In this document: piece by piece, positions 59,759 through 64,000 of the stretch
Layout: each line of letters begins with the position of its first letter
Position numbering within the stretch: position 1 is the stretch's first letter
Assembly: GCA_002104985.1 (NCBI GenBank)
Contig: MCGO01000018.1
Location: 496,001 to 560,000, forward strand
Direction of reading: 5' to 3'
From: Rhizoclosmatium globosum
Lineage: Eukaryota; Chytridiomycota; Chytridiomycetes; Chytridiales; Chytriomycetaceae
DNA: 64,000 bases
Program-made: the position numbers and the translations under genes
Notes under the pieces: model-generated
Seen by the model: the letters and a program-made list of their open reading frames with translations, nothing else
Database searches by the model: none
Told to the model about the DNA's origin: nothing

Positions 59759-60439
59759 ATGTCACTCACACCTGCCATGTCCTCGCCTACTGTAGAACCA
59801 TTGCACTTTGACAATCAAGTGGATGTGTTTGAGTCACGCAACCAAAGTGACCAATTAGCCGAATCCACGCGCGTTGAATCAATTCAAGATGATGAATCGA
59901 CAGACTTTCTTGGATCAACGACAGGACCAGCCTTCACCGGTCATAACGCACAATCCTCATCAAGTTCAAGTTGGGATATCCACGACTCGATGGAAGACCC
60001 TGAAAACACGCCTGAGGAAGTGCTCCAGACACGGCGCAACATTGCGAGAAACGAGCGACGAAAGTCTGCGCGATCGGAGAAGCAGCGACAGGGATCCGCG
60101 AAGCCACAGAATGCTTTCCTGTTGTACGTACCCCATCTAGTTCAATGCTTACACATAATGATAACAACTAATTCCTAACAATGCCATTCAATGAAAAACA
60201 GATACAAGACGGACCGATACCCCGAGATTTGCGCGAAATACAATGGACGACTGTCACTCGCGGAAACAACAAAATTGGTGGCAAGTCTCTGGCGACAAGA
60301 GTCTCTCGAAGTGAAAGCCATTTACGCAAACAGATCGCGAGAGTTGCGGATGCATTTCGCCATTAAAGTTCGGAAGGCTGTTGCTGAAGCGAATGCGCGA
60401 GTTACTGAAAGCCTTAGTCCATCCACGTCTGCGGCATGA
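59759..60439 (+). CDS. MATA-type HMG-box transcription factor
   Basis: ATG at 59759 (an upstream in-frame ATG at 59687 is possible). About 100 acidic/Ser-rich residues precede the box; intron 60124-60201 splits it: KPQNAFLLY joins KTDRYPEICAKYN, then LSLAETTKLVASLWRQES and EVKAIYANRSRELRMHF. The PQNAF-LLY start and W..ES..VK spacing are those of the sequence-specific SOX/MATA group, not of the architectural two-box kind. In fungi this group includes mating-type and Ste11-like regulators. The link to mating is inference. Confidence 0.8.
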
Positions 60440-60597
60440 AGATATCATGTCACTGATTTCTTTTTAAATCGTTTAACCTTACCTGTGCCCCGTGATTCGT
60501 ATCCTTACACCTAATTTGATGATTCTCTCCAAATAATAAACGATCTACACACAAATTATACTTAAAATTACACGTGCATTTTACTTATAACTAACAC

Positions 60598-61230
60598 TAA
60601 TGAGAATGCCCCGACCCACAACCCCCGTCTCCATGAGAATGAGAATGAGAATGATCATGTCCATGCTCATGACCTTCTGCATCCCCACCCGAGCCTGACC
60701 CCTGAAACCGATCTGGAATCGGAGGAACAGGTGGTCTCTTGTTCTTCTTCTTCTTACGACCCGTGTAATCCGGCTGTTTCTCGTATGCGTTGGGACCGTC
60801 TCCATCGTCAGATGAGTCAGATTCGTCTGAAGATTCGTCGAATGACTTTTTTGGTTTGTGGTAGATGCAGCAGACTGTTTTTTGAGAAAGAGTTAGATTG
60901 AGTTTAGATTGAGTTAGAGAGAGTGTTGTGGAAGAGAAGAGAGTGGACTCAACTCTTTGAGGATTTGCGGCCCAGTCCTTCGTTGTCGATTACGTCATCA
61001 TTCCAGGCGACGCGGCGGTCTGCGGTCGTTGCTGTTGCTGTTGCCGTTGAAGTTGCTGTTGCGGTGAGGACGATTGATCCGACAGTTTGTGTTTCGGTCT
61101 GGGTCAGTGTTTGTGTTTGTGTTTGTGATTGTGATTGAAGAACGGCTGACTGGGTCTGGCTTTGGTTCGAAGTAGAAAGTGGTGGTGGTGGTGATTGTGA
61201 CTGATTCGAGTTGTGGTTTGATGTGTTCAT
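60598..61230 (-). CDS. YPI1: Protein phosphatase 1 inhibitor-3 (PPP1R11/YPI1)
   Basis: Exons 61230-60954 and 60874-60598, intron 79 bp. The N-terminus is Gln/Ser/Thr-rich. The signature is complete: RVAW (the R/K-V-x-W PP1-docking motif), DVIDNEGLGRKSSK, then CCIYHKPKKSFDESSDESD. The C-terminus is acidic, then basic (RKKKKNKRPP), then His-rich (HEHGHDHSHSHSHG ... GHSH). It regulates nuclear PP1; the His-rich end may bind metal. The frame is intact. Confidence 0.92.
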
Positions 61231-61256
61231 TTGTTGGGTTTAAAAGAGTGATTTTA

Positions 61257-63416
61257 ATGTTTGTGAAAGCACTTGCAGCCCTTCTTGTGGTCCGGGTCCT
61301 GGCTGCAGTCTACTACTCAGTCATATCAGGTGTGTATCCAGTGTACCAACCAACCATACAAATTAAATCAAATCAAAACAGACTGTGATGAAGTGTTCAA
61401 TTACTGGGAACCAACCCACTTTCTCGTCTCAAATTCAAATCGCGGATTTCAAACGTGGGAGTATTCGCCCGAATTCAACATTCGAAGCTGGGCCTTTGCG
61501 GCGCTGTACTCGATTGTCCCGTTCCTGTTTGGCGCAAGTGTACAAAGTGTTACTGCAACAAAGACTGTCCTTGCCCTTGTTTCAGCTGCCTCAGATGCTG
61601 CTTTGGTCAGTGCTACCTACAAATACTCAAGTATCGTGGGTTCATACTGGCTTCTCTTGTTTCTGATTGCCGCTCCAGGCATGACTGCCGCATCAACTGG
61701 TTCGTGCGTTAATTAACTGTGATGCCACATTCTGCCATAGCCTAATCATTTCGTCACATAGCGTACCTTCCCTCGACATTTTCAATGTACCTGACAACTC
61801 TCGCTTTCGCTCAATACCTCAACCCAACTCCTTCCACTGCTCGAACTTCAAAAATCGTGTTTTACACAGCCGCGTCTGTTCTCGTTGGCTGGCCGTTCAG
61901 TGGTGCCGTTGCTATTCCGTTCCTGATTGAAGATTTATTGGTGGATTCTACTCCCTCTCCTTCGCGTCTCTCGCGTTTCATTGCTGCTGTCAAGGCGGGT
62001 GTAACAGCTATCGTGGCTTTTTTGGTTCCCACTGTAGTCATTGATCGTATCATGTATGGGTTCTGGAGCATAGTGCCTCTGAATATTGTTTTGTATAATG
62101 TCCTGAATAGTGGGGATGGGAAAGGACCTGATATTTTTGGTACGTTGTTAGTGTGTGAGAGAAGAGTGTGCCAGCGTAGCGAACGAGTTATTGCGAAACG
62201 AGTGACATGCCTCTGAATATTGTTTTGTATAATGTCCTGAATAGTGGGGATGGGAAAGGACCTGATATTTTTGGTACGTTGTTAGTGTGTGAGAGAAGAG
62301 TGTGCCAGCGTAGCGAACGAGTTATTGCGAAACGAGTGACACGAGCGGAGCCAAAGAATGCTGGAAAAACTCATTCAACTCATCTTAGGTACCGAACCAT
62401 GGTATTTTTATTTGCTAAATGGTTTCTTGAATTTCAATGTTGTCTTTTTGGCGGCACTGGCGGCGATTCCTTGTGTAGTAAGTCTCTTTTCATCAGTTTC
62501 AAATGTATTTTGACATCTATGCCAGCTGCTTAATTACGTAACAACGCCGTCAACCATCTACGTATCTTCGACAACTTCTTTGACAAAAACTCTCTCGCGG
62601 CAGATCCCCTTCCTTCTATGGCTCGCCATTTTTTCCGCACAGCCCCACAAAGAAGAACGTTTCCTTTTTGTCGTTTACCCAATGCTTTGCTACTCTGCCG
62701 CAACTGCCATCACAACCGCGCAATCTGCACTCACAAATCTGCTCACCCCAACTGCCTCAAAATCTTCAAAATTGAAACCAAAGCCACTCACGACTCTACC
62801 CAACACTCTCTTAACTCTTCTCATTACATCCACATTCCTCCTTCTCTCACTCACACGAACACTCGCAATGATCACAAACTACTCAGCCCCCTTACACATC
62901 TACTCAACCCACGTATCAACACTCAAACCTCCCCAAACACAACCTGAACGCACAACAGAGCGGCTCTGCATCGGGAAAGAATGGCACAGATTCCCGTCCC
63001 ACTTTTACATCCCCGCACACATTGAAGTACGTCTCCTGAAATCCGAGTTCCAAGGCCTCCTTCCCGCGAAATTCGGGGACTCCAGTCTTGTTGACCCTGC
63101 GACGTTAAAGCGGTGGGAAATCACGCGGTTGGTTCCTGACGGGTTGAATGAGTACAACAAGGAGGACACGTCGCGATACGTTGCTCCCGATACGTGTACG
63201 TACCTCGTCGACAGTGATTTTGGGGTTGGATCGGAGTTGGAGCCGCGGTATGTAGAGATGAAGGATGCGTGGGATATTGTTGCTTGTGAACGGGTTTTGG
63301 ATCAGGGAAAGAGTCGTGGGGTGTTGGGGAAAGTGTTTTGGGTTCCTGAAGGGTTGTTTGGGAAGTTGGATGGGAGGGTTTGGGGAAGGTATTGTTTGTT
63401 GAAACGAATCAAGTAG
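61257..63416 (+). CDS. ALG9: ALG9-type alpha-1,2-mannosyltransferase
   Basis: Start 61257, only 26 bp from the divergent inhibitor-3 gene. Introns 61330-61381, 61700-61761, 62140-62388 and 62478-62525. Signature order of GT22 ALG9: DCDEVFNYWEPTHFL (luminal acidic loop with the catalytic Asp-Glu), FQTWEYSPEFNIRSW, PLNIVLYNVLN...PDIFG|TEPWYFYLLNGFLNFN and QPHKEERFLFVVYP, with many membrane spans. It adds two mannoses to the dolichol-linked N-glycan precursor in the ER. The end of exon 3 and its donor are duplicated in tandem (134 bp), so intron 3 contains a second exon end. Confidence 0.93.
62074..62341 (+). repeat. 134-bp direct tandem duplication inside ALG9
   Basis: Units 62074-62207 and 62208-62341 are essentially identical and both contain the coding stretch ending GKGPDIF plus the GTACGT donor and following intron. 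Confidence 0.95.
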
Positions 63417-63584
63417 AATAGAATCATCCATTCCCTTAAAAAGCGCTGTAGAGTTTTTTAATTTGAAAATCCCAAAAAAAAGATGTGACTCATTTCGAGT
63501 GGGGCCTTTTTCTGAGTCGCCGAGAGATTTTCCTTCATATATTGGAGTGTCAGATTTAACGGCAATCCCTGAATAATCCTCAGA

Positions 63585-64000
63585 ATGTTTTCACTTCAAT
63601 GGGTTTTATTTGCATCTCTGATGACGTCAGTCATCGCATCGTTCACTCAACTAATAGGAGTCAGATACACAGGAGGCGCTCCTGACATCGCGACTTACAC
63701 CGGAATCATGGCATCAGTTTGTCAAACTCGCTGCGAAGACGCTTTTTCTAATAACCCGCCTTGTGTTGCCGCGCTTTACGTATCTGCAAGTTACACTTGT
63801 ATACTCAAAAGCCAACAAGGAGTTGATTCTACCGCAACGGTATCACTAGGGTTAGGATACGTACTCTACGTTCCTTATGAACTTCCGGGCTTTTTCTATG
63901 GATTCACCTCTGGAACGAATGTAGCAGTGCTTAGCGCCGACACGAAAGAGGATTGTGCAACGAAATGCGCCGCTACTAAGGGCTGTGTTTTCGCCTCTTG
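63585..64000 (+). CDS. Secreted Cys-rich (WSC/PAN-like) protein, partial at window end
   Basis: ATG at 63585, signal peptide (LQWVLFASLMTSVIAS), then IGVRYTGGAPDIATYTGIMA with CQTRC, CVAALYVSASYTC and a second module (DCATKCAATKGC). It closely parallels the N-terminal modules of the gene at 9585 (YYTGGSANVAVYAG), so it probably also continues into Ser/Thr and LRR parts. Truncated by the window. Confidence 0.75.
   Translation, partial: MFSLQWVLFASLMTSVIASFTQLIGVRYTGGAPDIATYTGIMASVCQTRCEDAFSNNPPCVAALYVSASYTCILKSQQGVDSTATVSLGLGYVLYVPYELPGFFYGFTSGTNVAVLSADTKEDCATKCAATKGCVFAS

Overview
The window reads as a nuclear contig from a zoosporic (flagellated) fungus, most likely a chytrid. Genes carry short GT-AG introns, mostly 45-120 bp, some with TACTAAAT-like branch sites. 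The gene content is fungal/opisthokont: ubiquitin-S27a fusion, ESCRT-III Snf7, SQ-type histone H2A, ALG9, mitochondrial SSB and an mtHMG protein. A homologue of the outer-dynein-arm docking protein ODAD4/TTC25 implies a motile flagellum. No tRNA, rRNA or CRISPR was seen.

Left part (1-23 kb): an unknown nuclear-type protein, a small COA3-like mitochondrial protein, UBI-S27a, a frame-broken ODAD4, a large ankyrin-like/Pro-rich protein, a secreted Cys-domain/mucin/LRR protein, a MYND protein, Snf7, three tandem cytochrome P450 genes, BCKDHB (branched-chain ketoacid dehydrogenase E1 beta) and a vacuolar-type S10 carboxypeptidase that lacks its C-terminal His region.

Middle (23-50 kb): a block of about 4.6 kb (VHS-like gene, H2A, F-box/LRR gene, Mn-type CDF transporter) is tandemly duplicated. 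The H2A gene of the second block is split by a very large, very young LTR retrotransposon of about 16.4 kb (30763-47149, minus strand, LTRs about 1.04 kb and nearly identical). Besides Gag, protease, RT, RNase H and integrase with a chromo-like tail, it carries a full exonuclease III/APE-type (EEP) nuclease domain between RNase H and integrase, a MYND zinc-finger ORF, a second Cys/His-rich ORF, a membrane-protein ORF, a Gag ORF with a transmembrane segment near its N-terminus, and a leader array of six hairpins sharing the same loop. This is the most unusual object in the window.

Right part (50-64 kb): a beta-repeat protein, a coiled-coil protein, two tandem 7TM proteins, a same-strand run of mtSSB, mtHMG (TFAM/Abf2-like), an SSB paralogue and a MATA-type HMG protein, then PP1 inhibitor-3, ALG9 with an internal 134-bp tandem duplication, and the start of a second secreted Cys-domain protein.

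Many genes, including some expected to be essential (BCKDHB, mtSSB), contain isolated 1-nt frame breaks, often at homopolymers, and the two copies of the duplicated block carry different ones. I infer that many are residual long-read indels, so frame breaks are reported but are not by themselves taken as proof of pseudogenes.
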